Source of the DNA: DATBLE01 sp963837265
GTDB taxonomy: Bacteria > Actinomycetota > Thermoleophilia > Gaiellales > Gaiellaceae
DNA length: 64,000 nt
Reading direction: 5' to 3'
Assembly (NCBI GenBank): GCA_963837265.1
Contig: CAWIMQ010000001.1
Coordinates: 372,001 to 436,000 of the forward strand
The translations under genes were made by a program, and so were the position numbers. The stretch's first letter is position 1; every line of letters begins with the position of its first letter. This document shows positions 41,187-50,075 of this stretch, in pieces. The notes beneath the pieces are model-generated. The model had not been told where the DNA came from, searched no databases, and saw only the letters and a program-made list of their open reading frames with translations.

Positions 41187-43910
41187 TCAGGAGCGAAGCC
41201 GATCCTCACGCGCGTCGAGCGCGCGACCGAGCTGCGCGCGCGAGCGGATCCCGAGCTTGCGGTAGGCGCGGGCGAGGTTTGCCTCCACGGCCTTCCGCGT
41301 GAGGAAGACCTCGGCGGCGATCGCCTGATTCGTGATTCCGGTCGCGGCGAGACGCGCGATCCGCAGCTCGGTCGCGCTCAGGTCGTCGGGCGCCCGCCGC
41401 ACGGCGACGCGCTGAAGCTCGGCCTCGGCCCGGTCCGCCCACGGCGCCGCGCCAAGCCGGCGGAAGATCGCGAGCGCCTCCTCGAGCGCCGTCCGGGCCT
41501 CTCGTTTTCGCTTCAGGCGCCGGGCGACCTGGCCGCGGACGAGCAGGGTCCGGGCGCGGCCGAACGGCGCGGGGCAGCGATCGTGTGCGGCGAGCGCACG
41601 GTCGAGCGCCTCGGCGGCTTCCTCGACCTGCCCGCGCGCGGCGAGCAGGAGCCCACGGGAGCGGGCGGACACGGCCAGGCTCCAGGGGATGCGCGAGCGC
41701 GCGGCCCGCTGCTCGAAGCGGGTGACCAACTCCTCTGCCCTGGCGAGGTCTCCGACCGCGATCGCCGCCTCGATCGCATCCCCGTCGACACGCCAGACGG
41801 CAGGCTCGCGGAAGTCCACTCGATCGAGCTCGGCCAGTACGTCCGAGAGGTGCCTGTCGGCCGCCTCGGTCTCGCCGACGGCCAGCTCGGCCAGGCCGAG
41901 GCAGCGATTCCAGATCATCTCGTGGATCGGGTCGCGCGGCCGAGCCTGCGCGGCAGCCGCCCGCACCGCCTCGAGCCGCCCGGCGTGCGCATCGACGTAC
42001 GCCCTCCACGGACCGGCACCCTCCGACTCCACTCCCCGCTGGTCGAATGCGTCACCCATGCGCTCGGCGAACTCAGCCGCCGTCTCCCACTCACCGGCCC
42101 AGCACTCGACGACCACCCGGTTGAGAAAGATGTTGGCGAGCGAGGACTCGTCGCCTTCTTCGCGCGCCGCCCGCTCGGCCTGCGCGAGCCTCGCCCGTGC
42201 TCCGTCGAAGTCGTCGACGTACCGGAGCCACTGGCCGAGCTTGAAGACGACACGAGTGTCGACGACGGTCGGTGGCGACGCGTCCTCGAGGGCCAGCGCC
42301 AGCTCGGCGGCATCGGCGTCGAAGCCCTCCCCGAGGAAGAGATCCGCCCGCACGCGGGCGCTCAGCGCCATGGCGACGAGGCCGGAGTCGGCGTCGGGCA
42401 TGGGCTCGAGCAGGGCGAGCGCGGCGCGCGCGGCGGCGGCGGCCTTCGGCAGGTCGACGGTGCCGCCGTACAGCGCGATCGACGCGTGGCAGCGCGCCCG
42501 CACGACCGGATCGCGCGCGGCGCGCAGCGCCTCCTCGCCGAGGACGACCGCAACGGATTCCCCCTTCCGCCAGAAGTCGATCTCGGCGAGGGCGAGCAGA
42601 GCACGCGCCCGGAGATCGCCCGGTTCGAGCACCTGCCGGAGCTCCTCGAGCAGCTGTGCGGCACGCGGGAAGTCCCCGGCCAGCTCGAGATGCTCGGCGA
42701 GGTCGAGCCGCCGCTCGTCGGCCTCGGCGCTGCCCTCGGGAGTGAGCCGGAGCGCGAGCTCCGTCAGCTCGGCGGCCGTGTCGGGCGCTCCTCGCATACG
42801 GGCCTGGTGCGCCGCGGCCTCGACCGCCTCCGCCGCCTGCTCGTCCGGGCGATCGGAGGCCAGGGCGAGGTGGCGGGCTCTCTCCTCCAGGTCGATCACC
42901 GCGCCCGCGAGCGCGCGATGCGTCTGGCGCCGGCGGCTGAGCGACGCGGACGAGTAGACCGCAGAGGCGTAGAGCGGATGGGTGAACTCGATCCGCCCGT
43001 CGACGCCGATCCGCACGAGCCCCGCTTCTTCGGCGGGGGCCAGCGCCCGTGCGTCGACCAGGCTCAAGTCCGGTCGCGCCAGCGCAGCCGCCCGCAACAG
43101 CGCCGCTCGCGTCCCGGCGGGCAGCGCTCCGACCCGTTCTGCGACGAGTGTCCTCAGGTCCTCGGGAACCGGCAGCGTCTCGGACGCCCGCCGGCCCTCG
43201 TCCTGAGCGAGCAGCCGCGCGATCTCGAGCGCGTACAGTGGATTCCCCGCCGAGGCCTGGGCGATGCGGACGAGCGTCGGCCGGGGGAAGCTCCGTCCCA
43301 GCCCGTCGGCGAGGATGCGATGCAGGGATGCGAGGGACAGGGGGCCGAGCTCGAGCCGCTCCGGGCTCCGCCCGCCGACGTCGGCGAGCCGGGCCCGATC
43401 GGCCTCCGACCGCACCGAGACGATCACCCGGACCGGCTCGTCGGCCAGTCGCCGGATCGCGAACTCGAGCGCCGAGGCCGACGGAGGGTCGAGCCAGTGG
43501 ACGTCGTCGACTGCCACCACCACCTCGCGGTCGGCCGCCAGCACGCGCAGGACCGAGAGCAGCGCGGTCCCGAGCAGCCTCCGGTCCGGCGGGCGGGCCG
43601 CCTCGGCACGCAGCAACGCGACGTCGAGCGCCTCACGCTGCGGAGGCGGAAGGGCCGTGAACAGGTCGGCGGCGACCGGGGACAGGAGATCGGTGAGGCC
43701 GGCGAACGACAGCCTCGCCTCCGACTCGGCCGGCCTGGACACGAGCACGACGGCGCCGGTTTTCCGCGCTTGCCGGACAGCCTCCTCCCACACGGTCGTC
43801 TTGCCGATGCCGGGCTCGCCCACGACGGCGAGCAGGCGGGCGCCGCGGCCGCCGGCGAGGAAGGCCTCGACGGCCGCGATCTCGGACTCGCGCCCGACGA
43901 TCGGCGACAC
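41187..43910 (-). CDS. LAL-type LuxR-family regulator (ATPase, TPR, HTH)
   Basis: 907 residues from a GTG placed 6 nt after the -10-like TACCCT on the minus strand; longer frames would run into the purL promoter. SPIVGRESEI then VVGEPGIGKTTVW (P-loop, about residue 30) and VVAVDDVHWLDPPSA (Walker B) mark the AAA/STAND module of LAL (MalT-like) regulators. The centre is TPR-like helical repeats; the C-terminal LuxR HTH is LSATELRIARLAATGITNQA with AVEANLARAYRKLGIRSR. Such proteins activate transcription after binding ATP and an inducer. The target is not evident. Confidence 0.87.
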   Translation of the reverse strand: MSPIVGRESEIAAVEAFLAGGRGARLLAVVGEPGIGKTTVWEEAVRQARKTGAVVLVSRPAESEARLSFAGLTDLLSPVAADLFTALPPPQREALDVALLRAEAARPPDRRLLGTALLSVLRVLAADREVVVAVDDVHWLDPPSASALEFAIRRLADEPVRVIVSVRSEADRARLADVGGRSPERLELGPLSLASLHRILADGLGRSFPRPTLVRIAQASAGNPLYALEIARLLAQDEGRRASETLPVPEDLRTLVAERVGALPAGTRAALLRAAALARPDLSLVDARALAPAEEAGLVRIGVDGRIEFTHPLYASAVYSSASLSRRRQTHRALAGAVIDLEERARHLALASDRPDEQAAEAVEAAAHQARMRGAPDTAAELTELALRLTPEGSAEADERRLDLAEHLELAGDFPRAAQLLEELRQVLEPGDLRARALLALAEIDFWRKGESVAVVLGEEALRAARDPVVRARCHASIALYGGTVDLPKAAAAARAALALLEPMPDADSGLVAMALSARVRADLFLGEGFDADAAELALALEDASPPTVVDTRVVFKLGQWLRYVDDFDGARARLAQAERAAREEGDESSLANIFLNRVVVECWAGEWETAAEFAERMGDAFDQRGVESEGAGPWRAYVDAHAGRLEAVRAAAAQARPRDPIHEMIWNRCLGLAELAVGETEAADRHLSDVLAELDRVDFREPAVWRVDGDAIEAAIAVGDLARAEELVTRFEQRAARSRIPWSLAVSARSRGLLLAARGQVEEAAEALDRALAAHDRCPAPFGRARTLLVRGQVARRLKRKREARTALEEALAIFRRLGAAPWADRAEAELQRVAVRRAPDDLSATELRIARLAATGITNQAIAAEVFLTRKAVEANLARAYRKLGIRSRAQLGRALDAREDRLRS

Positions 43911-43916
43911 ACCGGG

Positions 43917-43973
43917 AGGGTATTCCGCGGCGCGGGACCGGCGCCCGGCGCCGTCAATCGGCCCGGCTAGACT
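43917..43973. promoter_or_regulatory. Divergent leaderless promoters of the LAL regulator and purL
   Basis: Minus strand TACCCT (43917-43922) ends 6 nt before the GTG of the LAL gene. Plus strand TAGACT (43968-43973) ends 7 nt before a CTG codon that is the only sensible purL start. Both match the TANNNT-N6/7-start pattern seen at other genes here. Confidence 0.6.
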
Positions 43974-43980
43974 CGATTCC

Positions 43981-46086
43981 CTGAGGCGGGTCGCGGAACA
44001 GCCGCTCCACCGCTCACTCGGTCTCACCGACGGAGAGCTCGACCGCATCTGCGAGCTGCTCGGGCGCGACCCGAACGACTTCGAGCTCGCCGTCTTCTCG
44101 CTCCTCTGGTCGGAGCACTGCGGCTACAAGCACTCGGCGCTCCTCCTCGGACGGCTGCCGGGCGCGGGCGAGCGCGTGCTCCAGGGGCCGGGCGAGAACG
44201 CCGGCGTGCTCGACCTCGGCAACGGAGAGGCGGTCGCGTTCAAGGTCGAGAGCCACAACCATCCCTCCGCGGTCGAGCCCTTCCAGGGCGCGGCGACGGG
44301 CGTCGGCGGGATCCTCCGCGACATCGTCGCGATGGGCGCGCGGCCGATCGCGCTGCTCGACGGGCTCCGCTTCGCCGAGCCGGGGTTCGCCTTCGAGCGC
44401 GCGGTGAGCGGCATCGCCGCGTACGGAAACTCGGTGGGCGTGCCGACGGTCGGCGGGGAGGCGTTCTTCGACCGGAGCTACGCCGACAACTGCCTGGTGA
44501 ACGCGATGTGCGTCGGCCTGCTCCCGGCCGACCGGCTGACGCGCTCATCGGCGCGGACGCCAGGTCACCTGCTCGTCCTGTACGGCGCCACCACCGGCCG
44601 GGACGGAATCGGCGGCGCGAGCGTGCTCGCGAGCCAGGAGCTCGGCGAGAGCTCCGCGGAGAAGCGGCCGTCGGTGCAGATCGGCGACCCGTTCACGGGC
44701 AACAAGCTGATCGAGGTCTCGGTCGAGCTGGTCGAGCGGGGCCTCGTCGAGTCGCTCCAGGACTGCGGCGCAGCCGGCCTCGCGTCGGCCCTCGCGGAGA
44801 TGGCGCGTGACGGAGCCGGCGTCGACGTGCACCTGGACCGGGTTCCCCTGCGAGAGGCGCTGGAGCCCTGGGAGATCATGATCTCGGAGTCCCAGGAGCG
44901 GATGGTCGCCGTCCTACGGGAAGGCTTCCTCGGCGTCGCCGAGGAGGTCTTCACCCGCTGGGAGATTCCCCACGCCGTGATCGGCACGGTCACGGACACG
45001 GGGCTCCTCCGCTCGTTCCACGACGGCGAGGAGGTCGGGGCCGTACCCGCGCGACTCCTGACCGAAGAATGCCCTCGGTACCGCGTCGAGCCGAGGCCGC
45101 GCGCCCCGGCGCCGGACCCGCCGGCGCCGGCCGGCCCGCCGGCGAGGCGGGCGCTGGTCGAGCTGCTCGCGTCGCCGAACATCCGCTCGCGGGCCTGGAT
45201 CTACGAGCGCTACGACCACCTCGTCGGCTCGCAGACGGTCCGCCGCCCGGGCCTGGACGCAGCCGTGCTCCGCCTGCGCCCAACGCTACGCGGGCTGGCC
45301 GTGTCGCTCGACGGGCCCGGCCGGATCGCCCAGCTCGCGCCGCGGACCGGCGGCGCGCTCGCCGTTTTCGAGGCGGCGCGCAACGTCGCCTGCGCGGGCG
45401 GCGAGCCGCTCGGACTGACGGACTGCCTCAACTTCGGCAACCCCGAGAAGCCCGAGATCGCGTGGGAGCTGACCGAGGCGATCGAGGGGATGGCGCTCGC
45501 CGCGGAGGCGCTGCGGGCTCCAGTCGTCTCCGGGAACGTCTCGCTCTACAACGAGACCGGCGGGCTGGCGATCGCGCCCGCTCCGGTGGTCGGCTGCGTC
45601 GGGCTCGTACGGGACGTGCGCTTCGTGCCGGGCCGGTGGCGCGAGGGCGACGTCGTGCTGGTCGCGTCGGCGCCGGCGATCTCGCTCACGCTCGCAGGGT
45701 CGGAGTACCAGGCGCTCTACGGCGAGCTCGGCGGCCTCCCGGCGAACCTCGACCCCGTGGCCGAGAGCCGCCTGGTCGCTTTTCTCTGGCGGGCCGCGCC
45801 CCGGCTCTCGCTCGCGCACGACGTCTCGGCGGGCGGGCTCGCGGTCGCGCTCGCCGAGGCGGCGCTGTGGAGCGGGGTCGGCGCGGAGCTCTCCCTGCCG
45901 GAGGACCCGCTCGCGTGGTTCGGCGAGGGTGGCGGCCAGGCGGTGATCGCCTGCCCGGCCGAGGACGTGCCGCGGCTCGGAGGCGTGCCCCTCCGCGAGC
46001 TCGGCGTGGCCGGCGGCGACCGGATCCTCGGCGTCCGGCTCCGGGAGCTGGAGGCGGCCTGGCATGATGGGAGAGCGTCTCTGTGA
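43981..46086 (+). CDS. purL: Phosphoribosylformylglycinamidine synthase, PurL subunit
   Basis: 701 residues, the small PurL type that works with PurS and PurQ (not in this window). It converts FGAR plus glutamine-derived ammonia and ATP to FGAM. Recognised from LLWSEHCGYKHS (active-site His), AVAFKVESHNHPSAVEPFQG, GATTGRDGIGGAS, GDPFTGNKL and the second half ALAVFEAARNVACAGGEPLG and LSLAHDVSAGGLAVALAEAA. No ATG, GTG or TTG precedes the conserved EQPLHRSLGLTD, and the leaderless promoter points to CTG at 43981. The stop overlaps the first possible purF start. Confidence 0.92.
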   Translation: MRRVAEQPLHRSLGLTDGELDRICELLGRDPNDFELAVFSLLWSEHCGYKHSALLLGRLPGAGERVLQGPGENAGVLDLGNGEAVAFKVESHNHPSAVEPFQGAATGVGGILRDIVAMGARPIALLDGLRFAEPGFAFERAVSGIAAYGNSVGVPTVGGEAFFDRSYADNCLVNAMCVGLLPADRLTRSSARTPGHLLVLYGATTGRDGIGGASVLASQELGESSAEKRPSVQIGDPFTGNKLIEVSVELVERGLVESLQDCGAAGLASALAEMARDGAGVDVHLDRVPLREALEPWEIMISESQERMVAVLREGFLGVAEEVFTRWEIPHAVIGTVTDTGLLRSFHDGEEVGAVPARLLTEECPRYRVEPRPRAPAPDPPAPAGPPARRALVELLASPNIRSRAWIYERYDHLVGSQTVRRPGLDAAVLRLRPTLRGLAVSLDGPGRIAQLAPRTGGALAVFEAARNVACAGGEPLGLTDCLNFGNPEKPEIAWELTEAIEGMALAAEALRAPVVSGNVSLYNETGGLAIAPAPVVGCVGLVRDVRFVPGRWREGDVVLVASAPAISLTLAGSEYQALYGELGGLPANLDPVAESRLVAFLWRAAPRLSLAHDVSAGGLAVALAEAALWSGVGAELSLPEDPLAWFGEGGGQAVIACPAEDVPRLGGVPLRELGVAGGDRILGVRLRELEAAWHDGRASL

Positions 46087-47572
46087 CAGGGTCGATCCTG
46101 GCGCCGGGACGGGCTCCCTGATGTGCGGCGTGCTCGGCATCTGCGCAGCGGACCGCGACGTCGCCAGGCTCGCGCACTTCGGCCTGCACGCGCTCCAGCA
46201 TCGCGGCCAGGAGTCGGCGGGGATCGCGGTCTCGGACCGCGGCCACCTGACCGTGCTGCGCGAGCTGGGCCTGGTCACACAGGTCTTCACCGAGCAGAAG
46301 GTGCGCGGCCTCCGCGGGCAGCTCGCGATCGGGCACACCCGCTACTCGACGACCGGCTCGGGGCAGTGGTCGAACGCGCAGCCGATCGTCCAGCACGGCC
46401 GTGCCCGAACGGTCGCCCTCGGACACAACGGCAACCTCGTCAACGCCGGCGAGCTGCGCGAGGAGCTCTCGGCCGACGGGATCAGGCTCGAGTCGAGCTC
46501 CGACACCGAGCTGATCGCGGCGCTGGTCGCGAACGACCCGGCTCCGCTCGAGGAGGCGGTCGCGAACGCGATGGGCCGGCTGGAGGGCGCCTACTCGGTC
46601 ACCGCGCTCGCCGAGGGGCAGCTCGTCGCCTTCCGAGATCCGCACGGGTTCCGGCCGCTCGTCCTCGGCAGGCTCTCCCCGGCTGGAAGCGCCGGCGTCG
46701 AAGCCCCAGGCGCCCGGCCGGAGGACCGGGCCGGCGTCGACGGCCCGGGGGGCTGGGTGGTCGCCTCCGAGACGTGCGCCCTCGATCTCGTCGGCGCCGT
46801 CCCCGAGCGGGAGATCGAGCGCGGCGAGCTCGTGCTCATCGACGCTACGGGCGTGCGGGCGCGGCAGGCGGTGCCGCCTGCCCAGGGCGCGCTGTGCATC
46901 TTCGAGTTCTTCTACCTGGCCCGGCCGGACACGCACCTCGAAGGGGTCGAGGTGCACGCGGCGCGCCTGCGGATGGGCGAGCGGCTCGCCGCGGAGGCGC
47001 CGGCCGAGGCCGACCTCGTCCTGCCGATCCCCGACTCGGGCACCCCGGCGGCGATCGGCTTCTCGCGCGCGAGCGGGATCCCCTTCAGCGAGGGGCTGAT
47101 CAAGAACCGCTACATCGGGCGCACGTTCATCCAGCCCGACCAGGAACTGCGTCAGCAGGGGATCCGCCTCAAGTTCAACCCGCTCGCAGAGGTGGCCGGT
47201 AAGCGCGTCGTGGTCGTGGACGACTCGATCGTCCGCGGGAACACGACCCGGCAGATCGTCGCGATGCTGTTCGACGCGGGCGCGGCGGAGGTGCACGTGC
47301 GCGTCTCCTCTCCGCCCGTGATCGGCCCGTGCTTCTACGGGATCGACCTCGCAGACGAAGAGGAGCTGATCGCCTCCTCGAGGCCGGTCGAGGACGTGCG
47401 CGGATCGATCGGCGCGACCTCGCTCGCCTACCTCTCGCTCGAGGGCCTAGAGGCGGCCACGAGCCGTCCTCGCTCGAGCCTGTGCCGTGCGTGCCTGACC
47501 GGCGAGTACCCGACGCGGGTGCCGGAAGGCCGGCGCCTGGCGAAGCTCAGGTTCGAGCCGGCACGCGCGTAG
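46064..47572 (+). CDS. purF: Amidophosphoribosyltransferase PurF
   Basis: The conserved catalytic Cys follows Met at 46121 (MCGVLGICAADRDVA); an in-frame ATG at 46064 with GGAGG upstream adds a 19-residue leader that would be a propeptide, as in B. subtilis PurF. The N-terminal Ntn glutaminase (IGHTRYSTTG, LGHNGNLVNA) is followed by the phosphoribosyltransferase with VVVVDDSIVRGNTTRQIV. Four Cys in the expected places (ALCIFEF, IGPCFYG, SSLCRACLTGEY) indicate the 4Fe-4S type. It makes phosphoribosylamine, the first purine step. Mature length about 482. Confidence 0.92.
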   Translation: MMGERLCDRVDPGAGTGSLMCGVLGICAADRDVARLAHFGLHALQHRGQESAGIAVSDRGHLTVLRELGLVTQVFTEQKVRGLRGQLAIGHTRYSTTGSGQWSNAQPIVQHGRARTVALGHNGNLVNAGELREELSADGIRLESSSDTELIAALVANDPAPLEEAVANAMGRLEGAYSVTALAEGQLVAFRDPHGFRPLVLGRLSPAGSAGVEAPGARPEDRAGVDGPGGWVVASETCALDLVGAVPEREIERGELVLIDATGVRARQAVPPAQGALCIFEFFYLARPDTHLEGVEVHAARLRMGERLAAEAPAEADLVLPIPDSGTPAAIGFSRASGIPFSEGLIKNRYIGRTFIQPDQELRQQGIRLKFNPLAEVAGKRVVVVDDSIVRGNTTRQIVAMLFDAGAAEVHVRVSSPPVIGPCFYGIDLADEEELIASSRPVEDVRGSIGATSLAYLSLEGLEAATSRPRSSLCRACLTGEYPTRVPEGRRLAKLRFEPARA

Positions 47573-47589
47573 CGCGAGCCCACCCGGGC

Positions 47590-47619
47590 GCCGCCGCCGG
47601 GCTCGCGCCCGGCGGCGGC
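47590..47619 (+). terminator. Terminator-like hairpin after purL-purF
   Basis: A perfect 13-bp G/C stem GCCGCCGCCGGGC (47590-47602), loop TCGC, and its mirror (47607-47619), 18 bp after the purF stop, followed by ACGCTTTCG. No real T-run, as is common in high-GC genomes. The rest of the gap up to 47772 shows no gene. Confidence 0.7.
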
Positions 47620-47772
47620 ACGCTTTCGTCACGGCCCCGTCCGACACGCGTCACGGTCCTCGCGCTAGGCTCGATCCAGGGGAGGCGGGTCGTAGCTCCA
47701 CCACCACCGAGGAGCGCCGCGCCGCGCCGGGCGGAGCCGCTCCGAAGGGATCGACGATCCCGGGGCGGCGCC

Positions 47773-48192
47773 TCAGGCGGCGTGCCCGGGCACGTGGACG
47801 ATCTCGAGCTTGATCCCGTCGGGGTCGTAGAAGAACACGGCGTAGTAGCCGGGATGGTACGAGTACTCCTCGGGACCGGTCTCGATCGACCCGCCGCGGG
47901 CGCGCAGCCACTCCGCCCGCTCGTCGACGTCGTAGCGGGTCGGGGCCTCGAACGCGACGTGGTGAACGCCGATCCGGTAGCGGTCGAACGGCTCCTCGGA
48001 GCGGGTCTGGGCCTCGCGCAGGCCGAGCGAGCTTCCGGGGCCGGAGATGTACCAGATCGTCTCGCCTCGCTCGCCTTCGACCTCGCCGACGCGATGCCAC
48101 CCGAGTGGCCGGAGCAGCTCACGGTAGAAGGGCAGGCTGCGGAGAATCGAGCTGACGACGAGATCTACGTGATGGAAGCCGGTGGAGCGCAC
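47773..48192 (-). CDS. VOC-family (glyoxalase-like) protein
   Basis: 139 residues, GTG start. One VOC unit pair: GFHHVDLVVSS supplies the first His, YRIGVHHVAFEAP the second and DGIKLEIVHVPG the Glu, a common metal triad. Resembles the glyoxalase/bleomycin-resistance group rather than GloA. It is 21 bp downstream of the CtaG gene on the same strand and probably cotranscribed. Substrate unknown. Confidence 0.78.
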   Translation of the reverse strand: MRSTGFHHVDLVVSSILRSLPFYRELLRPLGWHRVGEVEGERGETIWYISGPGSSLGLREAQTRSEEPFDRYRIGVHHVAFEAPTRYDVDERAEWLRARGGSIETGPEEYSYHPGYYAVFFYDPDGIKLEIVHVPGHAA

Positions 48193-48213
48193 AGCCCTGC
48201 CGGCTCGAATGAT

Positions 48214-49134
48214 CTAGGTCGAGCCGGATGGCTCGCCGTCACGCGGCAGGGCGGCGCCCGGCGAGGAGGCGGCCGGCTCCCCAACGGCGAGCCCTCCGCC
48301 GCGGCCGTAGCGCACGGCGCGGGTCGCGACCCGCGCATCCACGCCCTGCTCGAGCAGCCGCTGGCGCTGCTCGCTCTCGCGCGCCAGCCGCAGAAAGAGC
48401 CACGCGAGCGCGGCGAGCGTGACGAGCGAGCCCTCCAGCATCATCACGCCGCCGCCGATCCCCTGGTCGGCGCGCGCCGAGATCCCCCAGCGCTCGACCG
48501 GGTGCTCGTAGCTGCCGTAGAAGACGCCGTTCGACCAGATGAAGACATTGCCGAGCACGGTCTCGACCAGCCTGACCGCGACGATGTAGCCGACCTTGGC
48601 GCCGGTCCCGAACCACTGGGGCGCGGGCAGCACCTCGAGCACCGTCGCCCACATCAGCGCGCCGCAGGCGAAGAACAGCGCGTGCTGGAGCGCGTGCACC
48701 GCCCAGTGGTGGAGCGCGCCCTGGTAGGCGACGGGCAGGTGCCAGGCGAGCAGGTTGACCGCCCAGAGCGGGAACGAGACCAGCGGGTGGGTAAGGAGGC
48801 GAAGCCGGGCCACGGCCGGGATCGCCAGCACCGGGCGGAGCAGCGGGCCGGTGAGCCCCGCGACCATGCACAGCGGCGCGAGGTCTCCGAGCAGGATGTG
48901 CTGGATCATGTGCACGAAGAAGAACTGCCGCTCGCCGAGCGCATGGATCGGGGAGGCGACGGCGAGGAACGCGAGGCCCAGGCCGAGCGCGAAGATCCGG
49001 CGCCTCCAGGCGGGCACCGGCGTCCCGCGCGCCGCCAGGGTGGCGGCGCGCCGGTAGTAGAGGAAGGCGGCGACGGCGATCAGGAGGAGCTGCGCCGGAT
49101 CCCACGTCCAGCTCGTCAGCGGGGACGGGCCCAT
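48214..49134 (-). CDS. ctaG: Cytochrome c oxidase assembly factor CtaG (caa3 type)
   Basis: 306 residues with about seven membrane spans. HALGERQFFFVHMIQHILLG, with the His-rich FVHMIQH helix, AVNLLAWHLPVAYQGALHH, and GALMWATVLEVLP identify the CtaG_Bacillus / caa3_CtaG family. It helps deliver copper or assemble subunits of aa3/caa3 oxidases in the membrane. The cytoplasmic C-terminus (after residue 255) is hydrophilic. Its ATG lies 6 nt from TACACT on the minus strand. Confidence 0.85.
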   Translation of the reverse strand: MGPSPLTSWTWDPAQLLLIAVAAFLYYRRAATLAARGTPVPAWRRRIFALGLGLAFLAVASPIHALGERQFFFVHMIQHILLGDLAPLCMVAGLTGPLLRPVLAIPAVARLRLLTHPLVSFPLWAVNLLAWHLPVAYQGALHHWAVHALQHALFFACGALMWATVLEVLPAPQWFGTGAKVGYIVAVRLVETVLGNVFIWSNGVFYGSYEHPVERWGISARADQGIGGGVMMLEGSLVTLAALAWLFLRLARESEQRQRLLEQGVDARVATRAVRYGRGGGLAVGEPAASSPGAALPRDGEPSGST

Positions 49135-49140
49135 CTCGGC

Positions 49141-49168
49141 AGTGTAGGTCGGGCCCGGCGCCTAGACT
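49141..49168. promoter_or_regulatory. Divergent leaderless promoters of ctaG and purM
   Basis: Minus strand TACACT (plus 49141-49146) ends 6 nt before the ctaG ATG. Plus strand TAGACT (49163-49168) ends 7 nt before the purM GTG. Only 41 bp separate the two start codons, so the promoters must overlap. Confidence 0.6.
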
Positions 49169-49175
49169 CGTCCTC

Positions 49176-50075
49176 GTGGCCCGGGAGCCCAGCTACGAGT
49201 CCGCCGGCGTCTCGCTGGCGGCCGCCGGCGCCGTCGTCGAGCGGCTGCGCGCCGCCGTCGAGTCCACGGGGGCGGAGGGCTTCGGTGCCTTCGCGGGCCT
49301 CTATCCCCTCGACGATCGCCGCCTGCTCGCCGCCTCGATGGACTCGATCGGAACGAAGCCGATCGTCGCCCGGCGGCTCGGCCTGCTGCGCAACTGCGGC
49401 GCCGACATGGCGGCCCACTGCGTCAACGACGTGGCCACGACCGGAGCCGAGCCGCTCTTCCTGCTCGACTACGTCGCCGCCGCCCGGCTCGACCTCGAGC
49501 AGGTGGCCGACCTCGTCGAGGGCGCGGCCACGGTCTGCCGCGAGGCCGGCTGCGCGCTGCTCGGCGGCGAGACCGCGGAGATGCCGGGCGTCTACCGGGC
49601 AGGCGAGCTCGACTTCGCCGCGGCCTGCGTCGGGATCGTCGAGCGTGCCGACCTGATCGACGGCTCACGTGTGGAGGCGGGCGACGCGATCGTCGGCTTC
49701 GCCTCCGCCGGTCTGCACGCGAACGGCTTCTCGCTCGCCCGCCGCGTCCTCGAGATCGAGGACTACGACGGCAGCGACCTGCTCGCGCCGACGAGGCTCT
49801 ACCTCGACGAGATCCGGGCGCTCCGCCGCGACACCGACGTCCACGCCTTCGCCCACGTGACCGGGGGCGGCATCGAGGGGAACGTGTCGCGAGTCCTGCC
49901 GGAAGGGCGGCGCGCGGAGATCGACTGGGACACGTGGGAGCGGCCGCCAGTGTTCAGGTGGCTCGCCGGACACGTCGGCGAGGACGAGCTCCGCCGCGTC
50001 TTCAACCTCGGAATCGGCTACTGCGCCGTCGTTCCCGACCCGGCGGGCCGTCAGGTGATCGGCCGGATCGCGTGA
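49176..50075 (+). CDS. purM: Phosphoribosylformylglycinamidine cyclo-ligase PurM
   Basis: 299 residues, slightly short for PurM (usually ~340), as the N-terminus starts directly at YESAGVSLAAAG. Motifs: LAASMDSIGTKPIVARRLG, DMAAHCVNDVATTGAEPLFL (Mg/ATP site), LLGGETAEMPGVY and FAHVTGGGIEGNVSRVLP. It closes the imidazole ring of FGAM to AIR using ATP. Start fixed by the leaderless promoter. The stop overlaps purN by GTGA. Confidence 0.92.
   Translation: MAREPSYESAGVSLAAAGAVVERLRAAVESTGAEGFGAFAGLYPLDDRRLLAASMDSIGTKPIVARRLGLLRNCGADMAAHCVNDVATTGAEPLFLLDYVAAARLDLEQVADLVEGAATVCREAGCALLGGETAEMPGVYRAGELDFAAACVGIVERADLIDGSRVEAGDAIVGFASAGLHANGFSLARRVLEIEDYDGSDLLAPTRLYLDEIRALRRDTDVHAFAHVTGGGIEGNVSRVLPEGRRAEIDWDTWERPPVFRWLAGHVGEDELRRVFNLGIGYCAVVPDPAGRQVIGRIA

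Noticed and set aside
39879..43970. Long plus-strand open frame (over 1300 codons) over the secreted protein and LAL genes
   Set aside because: No recognisable domain and extreme Arg/Gly bias; the secreted protein and the minus-strand LAL regulator in this interval are clearly real.
47660..47705. tRNA-like or leaderless-gene signal (TAGGCT, then a CCACCACCACC stretch)
   Set aside because: No cloverleaf can be folded with acceptor and T-loop consensus, and no open frame of family character follows.
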